A DNA stretch of 64,000 nucleotides from Streptomyces sp. NBC_00271 (lineage in GTDB: Bacteria > Actinomycetota > Actinomycetes > Streptomycetales > Streptomycetaceae). The notes beneath the pieces were generated by a model. That model did not search any database and was not told where the DNA came from. It saw only the letters and a program-made list of their open reading frames with translations. The stretch's first letter is position 1, and each line of letters begins with the position of its first letter. Where the stretch lies: assembly GCF_036178845.1 (NCBI RefSeq), contig NZ_CP108071.1:1-64000 (forward strand), given 5' to 3'. Of this stretch, positions 36,334 to 45,454 are shown piece after piece. The position numbers were made by a program, and so were the translations under genes.

Positions 36334-36800
36334 ACGACGCGGGACACGACCGTGAGTTCGGTCCGTGGCCGACGGTCTATGGCCGCTTCCGGGTCTGGAG
36401 GGATGCCGGCGTCTTCACCGCATTGCTGGAAGGCGTGATCGCCGAGGCCGCCCGCCAGGGGCAGACGGATTTGTCCCTGGTCAGCGTGGACTCCACCACC
36501 GCCCGCGCCCATCACGATGCTGCCGAGATGTGCATCGGCAAGGAGGTCATGGACGCCCTTGAGGAAGCCGCCGCCGACCAGGAGCGGGCCCGGCAAAAGG
36601 GGGCGGCCCGCCGGAACAGAACGGACAGGACGAACGTGGCGACCCCGACCAGGAAGAGCGGCGGCACGTCAGGCGACGGCGCAAGCTCCGCTTGAAGGAG
36701 GCCCTGCTCGGCAGGTCCCGTGGCGGGCTGACGAGCAAGGTTCATCTTGCCGCGGACCGCAAGTGCCGTCCGTTGTCGCTCGTCCTGACCGCCGGACAGG
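36300..36800 (+). pseudogene. IS5-family transposase fragment
   Basis: The plus strand reads GPWPTVYGRFRVWRDAGVFT, then TDLSLVSVDSTTARAHHDAA (first catalytic Asp) and, after a frameshift near 36660, EALLGRSRGGLTSKVHLAAD. The 5' end is cut by the IS4 element and the catalytic C-terminus is missing. Confidence 0.75.
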
Positions 36801-36920
36801 CCGCGTGGCCACCGCCGCGTACGTGTGCTGCCGCGTGATAGAGCACGACGGCGTCCTTCCGGAATTCCTCCAGGTACGGAGACTGGCGTCCCACCTGGCC
36901 CTCCCTTCCTGGACCTTCAA
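36800..36920 (-). pseudogene. IS3-family OrfA scrap
   Basis: The minus strand reads GRQSPYLEEFRKDAVVLYH in one frame and RQHTYAAVAT in the next, the N-terminal helix-turn-helix of IS3 OrfA proteins. About 40 codons remain. The stretch 36920-37117 has no recognisable gene. Confidence 0.55.
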
Positions 36921-37117
36921 GATCCACGGTCAGGGTGTCCACTCAAAGGATCAGCCTCAGGATGCTTGGCCAGCGGATGAGGTTGGCATCGAGTTGGCAC
37001 TCCGGCTCGGCCAATTTCCACGCGGCTGCGCCCAACGCGGACGCTGTGCCGGTCAACGCCCCAATGTCGCATAGGACGCGGGGTACGGCTTCCTACTCTT
37101 CATCGAGCGAGTGCCGT

Positions 37118-37852
37118 TCAGTCTTCGGTCCCCGCCTGCCTGCCGACGCGGATCTGCCACTGCTCGGGTCCGGATTCGACGTACTCCCAGGTAAAGGCGT
37201 CGGGGTAGGCGGCCTGGAACTCGCGGCGCAGCGGCTTGGGGTCGTGGTTATTGACCAGGGTGAAGGTCTCACCGGGTGCCAGGCGGGCGAATCGGGCGAA
37301 GATCCGCGGATGCCGCTGGCCGTGCGGAAGCTCGCGGACATCGACAACCGCGGGACTCTCCAGGCGCCCGCCGCCGAGCAGCGTCTCAAGGTCCGCAACC
37401 AGGGCGGGCAGGTCGGCACCAGGAAGGCCGACGAGGGCGGGCAGGAGCACAGTCCGCTCCACCAGGAGATGAGCCCAGAGCGCTGCCTCGATCGCCCGCG
37501 CGATCGCCGCGGCGGAGGTGGCGTCGTCGGCCGAGGACAGTTTGTCGATGTACTGGTCAAGGACCCGCGCGGTGGTACGCAGGGCGCGGACCAGCAACCT
37601 GGTCTCGGCCGCGCCCGATGCGGTCGCGTACAGGGCTTGGTCGCAAGCGCTCAGGTAACGATGCAGGTCACTGGTGCAGAAATCGATCAGGGCGGTGCGG
37701 AGCGGCTCCCGGGCGTCTGCGACGGGTTCGACCTCCGTCAGCGTGGTCAGCTTGCCCCGCAGCAGCTGCTGGATCTGTTGAAGCGCGCCCTGCGCCTGGA
37801 CGGCCGGGTCGGTCTCGGTCGACTCGATGTAGATCTCGGAAGATGACGTCAC
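37118..37852 (-). CDS. Hemerythrin-like / DUF2249 two-domain protein
   Basis: 244 residues. Residues 45-150 form a helical hemerythrin-like region (FCTSDLHRYLSACDQALYA, then AALWAHLLVERTVLLPAL) with some of the expected His positions. Residues 165-238 are a DUF2249 domain: VDVRELPHGQRHPRIFARFARL, LVNNHDPKPLRREFQAAYPD and WEYVESGPEQWQIRVGR. DUF2249 proteins commonly sit beside NO reductases and hemerythrins, and a redox or NO-related role is inferred. GTG start at 37852, divergent from the ferredoxin at 37938 with 85 bases between. Confidence 0.8.
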   Translation of the reverse strand: MTSSSEIYIESTETDPAVQAQGALQQIQQLLRGKLTTLTEVEPVADAREPLRTALIDFCTSDLHRYLSACDQALYATASGAAETRLLVRALRTTARVLDQYIDKLSSADDATSAAAIARAIEAALWAHLLVERTVLLPALVGLPGADLPALVADLETLLGGGRLESPAVVDVRELPHGQRHPRIFARFARLAPGETFTLVNNHDPKPLRREFQAAYPDAFTWEYVESGPEQWQIRVGRQAGTED

Positions 37853-37870
37853 AGTGGCTCCCCTCTCTCC

Positions 37871-37900
37871 CCACGATTATTACATGTACTATATAGAAAA
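37871..37900. promoter_or_regulatory. Divergent promoter with TACATGTA box
   Basis: The short AT-rich gap contains GATTATTACATGTAC (37875-37889) with the palindrome TACATGTA and a TATATAG just downstream. A near copy, GATTAACACATGTAT, lies upstream of the decayed ferredoxin on the minus strand (45663-45677), in the same orientation and at a similar distance (63 versus 53 bases). Confidence 0.45.
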
Positions 37901-37937
37901 ATCCTCTCGGATGTTGGCGCGGTGAAGGGAACAGGTC

Positions 37938-38264
37938 ATGACGTATGTGATCGCGCAGCCGTGCGTGGACGTGAAGGACAAGGCGTGCGTTGAGGAGTGC
38001 CCGGTCGACTGCATCTACGAGGGGCAGCGGTCGCTCTACATCCACCCCGACGAATGTGTCGACTGCGGCGCGTGCGAGCCGGTCTGTCCGGTCGAGGCAA
38101 TATTCTACGAAGACGACTTGCCGGAGAAGTGGAAGGACTACTTCAAGGCGAACGTCGAGTTCTTCGACGAGCTGGGCTCTCCCGGCGGCGCCAGCAAGCT
38201 GGGCCTGATCGAGCGCGACCACCCGCTGATCGCCGCGCTGCCCCACAGCGACCAGGAGGGGTGA
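37938..38264 (+). CDS. 7Fe ferredoxin, intact copy
   Basis: 108 residues, the normal length of actinobacterial [3Fe-4S][4Fe-4S] ferredoxins. Cluster ligands are seen as C9, C17, C21, C25 and C40, C43, C46, C50 (AQPCVDVKDKACVEECPVDC; DECVDCGACEPVCPVEA). The C-terminal region (YFKANVEFFDELGSPGGASK) is the part missing in the 33.4-kb copy. It is a cytosolic electron carrier; the partner enzyme is not shown. ATG at 37938 with AAGGGAA upstream. Followed 7 bases later by a decayed SufR-like regulator. Confidence 0.9.
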   Translation: MTYVIAQPCVDVKDKACVEECPVDCIYEGQRSLYIHPDECVDCGACEPVCPVEAIFYEDDLPEKWKDYFKANVEFFDELGSPGGASKLGLIERDHPLIAALPHSDQEG

Positions 38265-38270
38265 GGCGAC

Positions 38271-38920
38271 GTGACCTCCGCACGGAAGAGTCCTCGCCGT
38301 CGGCAGGTGAGGGGAGGATCTGCGCGCTGCCGGGACGCCGCTGTGCGTGACGGAGGTGGCCGAGCGGATCCGCGTCCACCCTAACCCGTGCGCTTCCACC
38401 TGGACGCCCTCGTAGCCGCGGGCACGGTCGAAGAGCGCGTCGAAGAGCTCGCCGGCCGCGACGCCCGCGTACCGTCCACGCCGCGCAGCGCGGGATGGAC
38501 CGCGGCGGGAATCGGGGATACCGCCTGCCGGCCCAGATCCTGCACAGCCGGCCGGCGTCGACCCGACCCGAAACGGGTACGGTGGCCGCGGAGGCGGTCC
38601 GGGTGTGGGGCCGCTTCCTGACCGATGCCGCCCTTCCAGCAGCCGACGGCCGAGGAGTCCGCCGCCCGGCTCGCCACGCTGTTGGACGACCTGGATTCCA
38701 CCCCACCCCGGAGGGCGGCGGCGAAGGCCGGGAACCAGAGCGGATCCGGTTGCGGTACTGCCTTCCTGGAACTGGCCGAAGAGCAGGGACAGTTGGTCAT
38801 CCCATCCACCTGGGCCTCATGCAGGGGTCCTTGGCGGAACTGGGCGCACCAGTGGCAACGACCCGCCTGGAACCGTTCGCCGAACCCGACTTCTGCCTCG
38901 TCCATCTGGCGCCCGCATAG
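38271..38920 (+). pseudogene. Decayed SufR-like (COG2345) regulator
   Basis: Fragments of one protein occur in different frames: VAERIRVHP, VRFHLDALVAAGTVEERVEE (winged helix), EESAARLATLLDDLDSTPP, AFLELAEEQGQLV, and HLGLMQGSLAELGAPVATTR followed by LEPFAEPDFCLVHLAPA. The order and content match the intact regulator at 43257 but several frameshifts break it. It lies directly downstream of the ferredoxin gene. Confidence 0.75.
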
Positions 38921-38977
38921 CCCCTGCCAACGACCACACTCCTGAACCCGTCACCCACCACAGTCAAGGAGACGTCC

Positions 38978-39344
38978 ATGCACATCGCCGAAACCGGCAC
39001 CGCTGACCGCCGGCGCGCTCCCCTCCCCGGCGGCCCGACCGCCGAAGTGCTCATCCCCCCGGCGTCTCCGAGCAGGTAGCCGTCTTCCGCATGGAGATTC
39101 CCCCGGGCGGCAGCATGCCCGAACACGACCACAGCAGCTCGCAGATCGTCCTGGTGCCGCTGTCGGGGACGGTCGAACTGCGCCACGACGGCGAGAGCCG
39201 GACGCTGTCCGCCGGTTCGGCACGCACATCGCCACCGGAGAGCGTGTCGCTCTCGCCAATCCCGGCACCGAGCCTGCCTCGGTCATGGTGGTGGCCTCAC
39301 CACCTCAGTTCGCGGAGCGGCTGGCATCCTGGCCCGCGGCCTGA
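38978..39344 (+). pseudogene. Cupin-domain protein, two frameshifts
   Basis: ATG at 38978 (GGAGACGTCC upstream) opens MHIAETGTADRRRAPLPGGP. The cupin core GVSEQVAVFRMEIPPGGSMP, EHDHSSSQIVLVPLSGTVEL is in the next frame, and THIATGERVALANPGTEPAS with a final ERLASWPAA in a third. The H-x-H of the metal motif is present. Two single-base shifts near 39058 and 39222 inactivate it. Confidence 0.75.
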
Positions 39345-39389
39345 CCGGCCCGCTGCAACCGACTCCCGCAGGAGAAAGGGAACACATCC

Positions 39390-39818
39390 ATGAACACCAT
39401 GTCGGCCGCCGTGGCGAGTGCAGCCACCTTCGTCTGGCTCGGAATGGTGCTGGCGATCTCCTTCCTGGAGGCACCGCTGAAGTTCCGCGCTCCGGGGGTG
39501 ACCGTCCCCATCGGGCTGGGCATCGGCCGGCTGGTCTTCCGAGCGCTGAATCTCGCGGAGGCCGCCCTGGCCGGCGCGGTCATCATCGCGGTCGTCGTGG
39601 GCGGCGCGCCTGCTGTGGTCACCTTCCTGACCGTCGTGGTTTCCCTCCTGCTGCTCGACCAGCTGGCTGTGATCCGCCCTCGGCTCAACCGCAGGTCCGA
39701 CCGAGTACTGGCCGGAGAGGACCTCCCGCGCTCGCGCGGCCACATGTATTACGTGGCCGCCGAGGTGGCCAAGGTCGTCGCCTTGTTCGGCCTGGGGATC
39801 AGCCTGTTGACGGTATGA
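39390..39818 (+). CDS. Four-helix membrane protein
   Basis: 142 residues with four hydrophobic segments (AAVASAATFVWLGMVLAISF; AEAALAGAVIIAVVVGG; AVVTFLTVVVSLLLLDQLAV; VAAEVAKVVALFGLGISLLT). A conserved-looking FLEAPLKFRAPGV and RSRGHMYYVAAE flank them. The family has no name known to me. It follows the ferredoxin, regulator and cupin genes on the same strand, so a role in the redox island is likely. ATG at 39390 with GGAGAAAGGG upstream. Confidence 0.75.
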   Translation: MNTMSAAVASAATFVWLGMVLAISFLEAPLKFRAPGVTVPIGLGIGRLVFRALNLAEAALAGAVIIAVVVGGAPAVVTFLTVVVSLLLLDQLAVIRPRLNRRSDRVLAGEDLPRSRGHMYYVAAEVAKVVALFGLGISLLTV

Positions 39819-40009
39819 CGGTATGACTGCACCAGCGCCGGCGCCAGACACGCTGTCCGAACTTGGCAACGGTGAGCAGTGCGGCAGCGTCCTCCAGGGC
39901 CTCCAGGCAGGTGGTCCCCGCGGTCAGCGCGATGCGATGAGGGTCTGGCGGAGCGCGTGTTCGTAGCTGCCGTGGACTGTTGATTTCGGTGCTGCGTCCG
40001 GTAGAGGCG

Positions 40010-40400
40010 GCCGCAGCAAGGCGGGGTCGTCGCTGCGGAGGGTGCCGTTTTGCTCACCGGGCTCCCAGACATCGAGTTCGGGCTTGAACAGGCACAGCGA
40101 CATGGGCAGGCCGCACCCGCTGATCGACTTCGAGACGGTGACGATGTCGGGCACGAACCCGGCCTCCTCGAAGGAGAACAAGGCGCCGGTGCGGCCGCAG
40201 CCCATCCGGATGTCGTCGACGATGAGCAGCATGTCCTGCGCTCGCGCAGCTCCTTCAGAGCGCTCAGCCACTCCGGCCGCGCCACGTTGATGCCGCCCTC
40301 GCCCTGCACGGTCTCCACGATCACGACGGCCGGCTTGCCGAGTTCGGACTCCTGGTCCTCCAGCAGCCGCTCGAACCACAGGAAGTCGGGTAACTGGCCT
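40010..40400 (-). pseudogene. Fragment of diaminobutyrate aminotransferase (EctB)
   Basis: The minus strand reads [40 protein letters not shown], then after a frameshift near 40240 [40 protein letters not shown] and [18 protein letters not shown]. This is the middle of EctB of ectoine synthesis. Both ends are missing and no ectA or ectC is nearby. Confidence 0.8.
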
Positions 40401-40680
40401 TCGATTTCTCACCTTTTCGGATTGGCTTCGGGGGATCTGGGGTGAGGGTCAGTCCGGTTTCGGTGAGGCAGCCGTTGATGAGCTCGGGGTGACGCTGGAT
40501 GTGGGCAAGCCCTCGGCGGAGAGTGCGGGTGAGGTGGTCGGGGGCGGTGAATACGGTGTTGGCCATCGGCCCGCGCCGTAACCACGACCAGATGCCTTCC
40601 ACGGGATTCAAGTCCGGGCTGTAGAAGGTCAGTTGGACAATGGTGAGCCATTCGTGGCCGGCAGCGTACTTGCTCAACCC
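40400..40680 (-). pseudogene. IS630-family transposase, C-terminal fragment
   Basis: Reads LTIVQLTFYSPDLNPVEGIW (the third catalytic acid of the DDE set), then LTRTLRRGLAHIQRHPELIN. Its upstream side is broken by the 3' end of a group II intron and its downstream side abuts the EctB fragment. Confidence 0.75.
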
Positions 40681-40763
40681 GGCAGCACGGTGGGGTGTTC
40701 AAAGTGAGGTAGGCCGCCGGCGAGGTGCCCGTGGATCGGGTCCTTTTCCGTCGGCCCCCTCCC

Positions 40764-40797
40764 GAACCGTGCAGGCAGCTTTGACCGCACACGGCTC
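40764..40797 (-). ncRNA. Group II intron domain V
   Basis: The minus strand has the 34-base domain V hairpin beginning GAGCCGTGTGCGG and ending CTGCACGGTTC, the catalytic and best conserved part of group II introns. It is followed by the usual GGGAGGGG stretch leading to domain VI and the 3' splice site (down to about 40690). Confidence 0.85.
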
Positions 40798-40805
40798 TCC
40801 AGTGA

Positions 40806-41265
40806 TTACTTCCGGGGAAGAGCTGAGCCTCGTCCTGCATGGATGTTGTGGTGGCAGGCGGAGCAGACCACCAGGGTCTTGCGTCGCCGCGCTGCCATCA
40901 GGGTCATCCACGGCGGCCGATCCGGCCGACCGGGCCTGTTGAGATCGGCGAGCTTCCGCAGGTGGTGGACTTGAAGTCCCTTTCCCGCGCCGCAGATTTC
41001 GCATTTCCCGGCCAGGAGCCGATGGATCAGCTCGTTGCCCGGGCTGGCCATGGTCGGTCGTCAGTCGGTCAGGACGGCGGTGCGTTTGCGGATGAGTGGG
41101 ATCCCGCCGAAGCGGGCGATCAGTAGTTTCCTTCCCGCGTCGCGCTGCACCACGGCCTCGAAGCAGATCCGGGGTCCGACCGGAGTGCTGATGGTCGCCT
41201 TGAAAGCGCGGGCCATCGCCGGGACGGTGGATCGGTGCTTCGCGGCCAGTACTACAGCCGGAGAT
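40806..41265 (-). pseudogene. Group II intron reverse transcriptase, C-terminal relic
   Basis: The minus strand reads MARAFKATISTPVGPRICFE, GRKLLIARFGGIPLIRKRTA (maturase X-domain end), then a stop, then GNELIHRLLAGKCEICGAGK and QVHHLRKLADLNRPG...VVCSACHHNIHAGR, the HNH endonuclease domain with its paired CXXC. The reverse transcriptase domain is gone, cut by the IS701 fragment to the right. Confidence 0.8.
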
Positions 41266-42300
41266 CTTGAGGGTCGGTGATCGGCGGGATCGGCCGGTGG
41301 TGTGCCCAGGGCTGTAGGCGGAGCGGAAGTGGGTCACCGCGGCGTCGGTAGTGGCTGACCTGGGCTCGGGTCTGGTGCAGGCGGCGCCATAACTCGCAGG
41401 TCAGGACGGTTTCGACGGGGTGGTGCGGGTTGAGGCGGGTGGCGGCCAGGCAGTGCCGGATGGTGTGGACGGAGGGCCGCAGCAGCGGTCCACGGATCAG
41501 CCAGCGACCTCGCTCACGCCGGGGCTGTGGTCTTTTCCCAGGTCGGCCCCCTCTCCCGGCGCTGGAGCGGGTTCGGGTATCTGGGCGCGTTGGACGGCCA
41601 GGAAGGCGCTGGCCAGCATGCAGGCAGTGACGTGCCGGTGCCAGGGCGTCCACTTGCGGACCTGGTACTGGGCCAGGCCGACGAGCTGCTTGTTGATCTC
41701 GTTGTCCTCCTCGATCTGCCAGCGTCCGCCGACCCGCGCGATGATCTGCGAGACCGTGATCCCGGCCGGGGCGTGGACGAGGAAGTAGGCGACCTCGCGG
41801 TGCAGTTCGCCGTCCTTGGCGCGCCGGTTGGGGTGCAGTGAACGCCGCAGCACCAGCCAGTGGGTGAAGGTGTCGGCGGGGTCCTCGTCCTTGACGTGCA
41901 CGGCGAAGGCGGTCCAGTCGTAGAGCCGTTCGCCCTTGGCGCCGTCCCCGCAGGAGCGGCGTTCCCACTGGTCACGGGTCTTTGCGTAGTGCAGCAGGTC
42001 ATCGGCTCGCGTGACGGCCGGCTGACGCGGCTTGCCCGGCGGACCGTCCAGCGGCAGGTCGACCGGGACGCCGAAGACGTACGGCGCGCTCTGCCGGTGA
42101 CACCAGGCGCGCAGTTGCGGGTCCCGCCCGTAGCCGGCGTCCGCCAGGATCCAGGCGAACGGCACCTGCGCGGACCGGGCCTGCTCGAGCATGGCGATGG
42201 CCAGCTCGGGCTTGGTGGCGAAGGCGACCTCATCAGGAATGCCGGCTTCCCGGCAGCGGTCCCGGTCGGTGGTCCAGTCCTCGGGCAGGGCCTGTGTGGA
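41265..42300 (-). pseudogene. Second IS701-family transposase fragment
   Basis: Reads ALPEDWTTDRDRCREAGIPD, FAWILADAGYGRDPQLRAWC (Asp), VGGRWQIEEDNEINKQLVGL (Glu) and ACMLASAFLAVQRAQIPEPA. After a stop at 41497, further C-terminal sequence appears in another frame (TCELWRRLHQTRAQVSHYRR). The N-terminus is absent; it joins IS5-like DNA at about 42300. Confidence 0.8.
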
Positions 42301-42359
42301 GTTGTGATCTCGTGGGCCCCGGCGCGGGAGGGTCGGGGGCCTTGGAGTAAAACGGTGGG

Positions 42360-42824
42360 GTGTCTCGACCTCAACTTTCGGATGCCGAGTGGGAGTTCAT
42401 CTCCCCATTCCTGCCGGTCGGTGAGTACGGGCCGTACCCGGAGAACCTGCGGGCGCACTTCGAGGGCGTCGTGTGGCGGTTCAGGAACGGTGCGAAATGG
42501 CGGGAGTTGCCCGAACGATTCGGACACTGGTCCACCGTTTACGGCCGGTTTCGGCAGTGGCGGGATGCTGGGGTGTTCACCGCGGTGTTCCAGGGCGCGA
42601 TCGCCGAGGCGGCGAAGCGGGGCCTGGTGGACTTGTCGCTGGTCAGCGTGGACTCGACCACGGTCCGGGCCCATCATGATGCTGCCGGGATGATCGTGGA
42701 GCCCGAGATCCTGGACGCGTTGGAGAAGGCCGCCGCGGAAAAAGGGGCGCCAGCCAGGAACAAGACGGGCAACTGGACCAGGAGCGGGAAGAACGACGAC
42801 GGCGGTCCGGCGGGAGGCCACTGA
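42360..42824 (+). pseudogene. IS5-family transposase, N-terminal part
   Basis: 154 codons: LSDAEWEFISPFLPVGEYGP, GVVWRFRNGAKWRELPERFG, HWSTVYGRFRQWRDAGVFTA and LSLVSVDSTTVRAHHDAAGM (first Asp). The frame ends in NDDGGPAGGH with a stop that overlaps the next ATG. The rest of the catalytic domain is missing. Related to the fragment at 36300. Confidence 0.78.
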
Positions 42825-43252
42825 TGACTACCACGGAAACCGATCTGCCCCTGGTGAGCGCCCAAGAGACCGACGTCGTGCGAGGCGCTGCGCTTCGTAC
42901 AGCGGCGGGAGCCTCAGTGATCGGCGGGCTGATCCACTATGCGGCGGTCCCCGAACACCTCTCGGAGGGATGGCCGTACGGGCTCTTCTTCACTGCACTG
43001 GGTGCCTTCGGATTCGTCTGGGCCGTCCGCATCTGGTTCGGCCCGAACGTTCCGCTCGTGACCGCCGGGCTGTCGTTCAACATCGGCTGTATCGCGCTGT
43101 GGGCGGTCAGCCGTACGACCGGACTGTCATTTGGCCCGCAGGCGGCCAGCGGTGAGTCTCTGAACCTGAGAGAGTTCCTGTGCCCCCGACGGACGATCGT
43201 CCGTCGGGGGCACAGGAACTCTCGGTTTCTCCGAAACATCTGTCATAATTGA
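42824..43252 (+). pseudogene. Membrane protein truncated by a large palindrome
   Basis: About 115 residues make sense: VIGGLIHYAAVPEHLSEGWP, GLFFTALGAFGFVWAVRIWF and LVTAGLSFNIGCIALWAVSR are membrane segments of a small integral protein of unknown function. After GESLNL the frame enters the 54-bp palindrome (43170-43223), which encodes REFLCPRRTIVRRGHRNS and brings no family sense. The original 3' end is lost. Upstream it is fused to an IS5 fragment. Confidence 0.6.
43170..43223. repeat. Perfect 54-bp palindrome
   Basis: Each half is 27 bases with no spacer. The left half starts GAGAGTTCCTGTGCCCCCGA and the centre is ACGATCGT between 43196 and 43197. No mismatch is present. It ends 33 bases before the SufR-like gene. 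It may act as a terminator or cruciform; its length without a loop is well beyond ordinary terminators. Confidence 0.9.
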
Positions 43253-43256
43253 CTTT

Positions 43257-43955
43257 ATGGTGGATTCTAGTACTGGTAAATCAGGTCGGGAGCTTGCGGG
43301 TGAGACCCGGCAGGCTGTTCTGGATCTGCTGCGCGCCTCCGGAAAGGCCCTTACGGTGCAGCAGATATCCACGGCATTGGGCCTTCACACCAACACGGTC
43401 CGGTTCCACCTGGCCCGTCTGAAGCAGGACGACCAGCTCAGGGAGGAGCAGGCGACCGCAGTCGGCCCCGGCCGCCCGAGCATGGCCTACACGGCTGCCC
43501 CGGCAGCGGGCAGCGAAGCCGGGGAGGGCTACCAGCTCCTCGCCGAGATTCTGGCGGGCCATCTCGCGTCCACGTCCCCGGAGCCCGAGGCGGCATCGAT
43601 TGAGGCCGGCCGGGAGTGGGGACGCTTCCTGGCCGAGCGGCGGGCTCCGTTTTCGCACGCGACCAGGGAGGAAGGGCTCGGTCAGGTGCAGGCTCTGCTC
43701 GCCCGTCTGGGCTTTCATCCGGAAGTACAGGAGGAGGACAACCGGATCCTCCTGCACAATTGCCCCTTCCGCGAGCTCGCCGACGACCGGCCGGGCATCG
43801 TCTGCTCGATTCACCTGGGACTGATGCGCGGAGCCCTCTCGGAGATCGGAGCGCCCGTCGAGGTCACCCACCTCCAGCGGTTCGAGGCCCCACATCCCTG
43901 CATCGCGGAATTGAGCAGCTCACAGGAGCAGGGTGAGCGTGACGCTCCAGGATGA
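43257..43955 (+). CDS. SufR-like winged-helix Fe-S regulator (COG2345)
   Basis: 232 residues. The N-terminal winged helix reads RQAVLDLLRASGKALTVQQI...TALGLHTNTVRFHLARLKQD. The C-terminus holds three cysteines, C169 (LLHNCPFREL), C183 (GIVCSIHLGL) and C215 (PHPCIAEL), spaced like the cluster ligands of SufR, so a [4Fe-4S] sensor of redox, oxygen or NO is likely. ATG at 43257 follows a GTCATAATTGAC dyad, which may be its operator; there is no strong ribosome site. A decayed paralogue lies at 38271. It is a good candidate for a regulator of the island. Confidence 0.85.
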   Translation: MVDSSTGKSGRELAGETRQAVLDLLRASGKALTVQQISTALGLHTNTVRFHLARLKQDDQLREEQATAVGPGRPSMAYTAAPAAGSEAGEGYQLLAEILAGHLASTSPEPEAASIEAGREWGRFLAERRAPFSHATREEGLGQVQALLARLGFHPEVQEEDNRILLHNCPFRELADDRPGIVCSIHLGLMRGALSEIGAPVEVTHLQRFEAPHPCIAELSSSQEQGERDAPG

Positions 43956-44297
43956 CGTCGGCAAGCGCTCCTTTTTCTAACAGCCCGGTGGCTCCATGTC
44001 GCAGCCACATGCGTCGCTTCAGGCAGGCGAACGTTCTCCGGTCATGCCGTGTGCCCGCCCATTCTTCTGCGCGTACAGCGCCCGATGAAGTGTGGGCGGT
44101 CTGCCCCATCTTGCGGCGCACTTAACCTCGATTCGTCGGCAGGGTTGGGCTGCTGATCGGTTCGGCGGTTCGCCCGTAATGTCCTTGGCCGGTGCAGGAC
44201 AGGCCGTCGCGTGACGCCGCGGCTGCGCCGGGTTCCACGGCCCGGAGACTGCGGCGGTTCCCCTCCTTTCTGATCCTTGTCGGGGCGGTGCCGGCCG
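43956..44297. other. No recognisable gene
   Basis: Between the SufR-like gene and the IS1380 relic. Only weak open frames are present on either strand; the right part is probably the end of the IS1380-family element. Confidence 0.35.
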
Positions 44298-45212
44298 TCA
44301 GGTGACGGCCGGAAGCTGGGTGAGCCGCCTCCAGCTGATGGTGAACGCGGATGCCCAGGGCCAGGTCCGCTCGATGCACAGATAGCGGCGGCGGGCCAGG
44401 CGGGCGGGCAGGTGGTAGAGGCGCAAGCGCATGGTGTCCGGCTCGGCGTCCGCCAGGTCCTGGCTGTAGTGGAGGGTCAGCAGACGGAGCCAGGCGTCGA
44501 GGTCGGCCGCGAGGTTCGCGGCGAGCATCCAGCCTGTGTCGATCTGCCATGACTTGGAGGGCAGGTTGTGCAGGCCCATGCCCTTGCTGGTGCGGATGCG
44601 GTCTTCGACCTCGGCGTGGTCGCGGTGCAGGGCGTCGAGGAACTGGATCTGGTGGGAGCCGGCGATGCCCCACGTGTGGCGGATGTTCGTCGCCGTGATG
44701 GAGTACCGCCAGCTGGTCTTCGTCTCGAAGGTCAGCTTCTTCAGCTGCCGCCGGGACGGCCGCACCCTGCGTCAGCCGCATCCCCTCTGGCCAACCCTCG
44801 CGCGTGTTCACGCCGGTCACCACGGTCGGCCGGATCTGGCGGCAGTTCCAGCTCAAGCCGCGTCTGGCGCCTCCAGCCCGGTCAGCAGTCGACGCACTGT
44901 CGAGTCCGAAACGGGGTTACCGAACAGGCCCTGGTGGTGGCGCTGGAGCTGCTCCGCCTCCAGCACACTCCTGGCGCCGAGCACGATCGCCACGGCGAGC
45001 TGGACCAGCACCCCGACCCGCTCCCGCCAGCCGCTGGCTGCGCTGGAGGGCAGTACACCCGCGAGCCCCCGTGTCAGCCCGATCCGGTCCGCCAGCCGGC
45101 GCAGCAGCACCACCCCCGCATGCCCCACCAACCCCTTCCCGTCGGCCGTCACGACAGTCCCCGGTCCCACCCTGTACGCTCGACCACCAGAAGGGTGTCC
45201 TGACTCCTGCAC
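44298..45212 (-). pseudogene. IS1380-family transposase with internal deletion
   Basis: The N-terminal part (VVTADGKGLVGHAGVVLLRR, LAVAIVLGARSVLEAEQLQR, NPVSDSTVRRLLTGLEA) ends near 44853. It is followed without the central catalytic region by the C-terminal part (FLDALHRDHAEVEDRIRTSK, NLPSKSWQIDTGWMLAANLA, YHLPARLARRRYLCIERTWP). The two parts are in different frames. Confidence 0.8.
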
Positions 45213-45454
45213 CGGCTACGAACTCGACACTCGCATCCTTGCAGCTCAGCGGCACCTTTCTGCTGTCATGGTGTCAACTCACCTAATTCCGCTGAATAGC
45301 CGGGGTTAACAGTTTCGAGCCTGCCACAGGCTGCTGTCGGACAAGAGGCGGCCCCCTGCAGTTCCAGCCCCAGCCATCCCACTGGGGGCTCCGGCCCCCA
45401 TGACGGCGATTGCGATCCCTCGCCACAGCCACAGCAGACGTCAACAGCGCCGGC

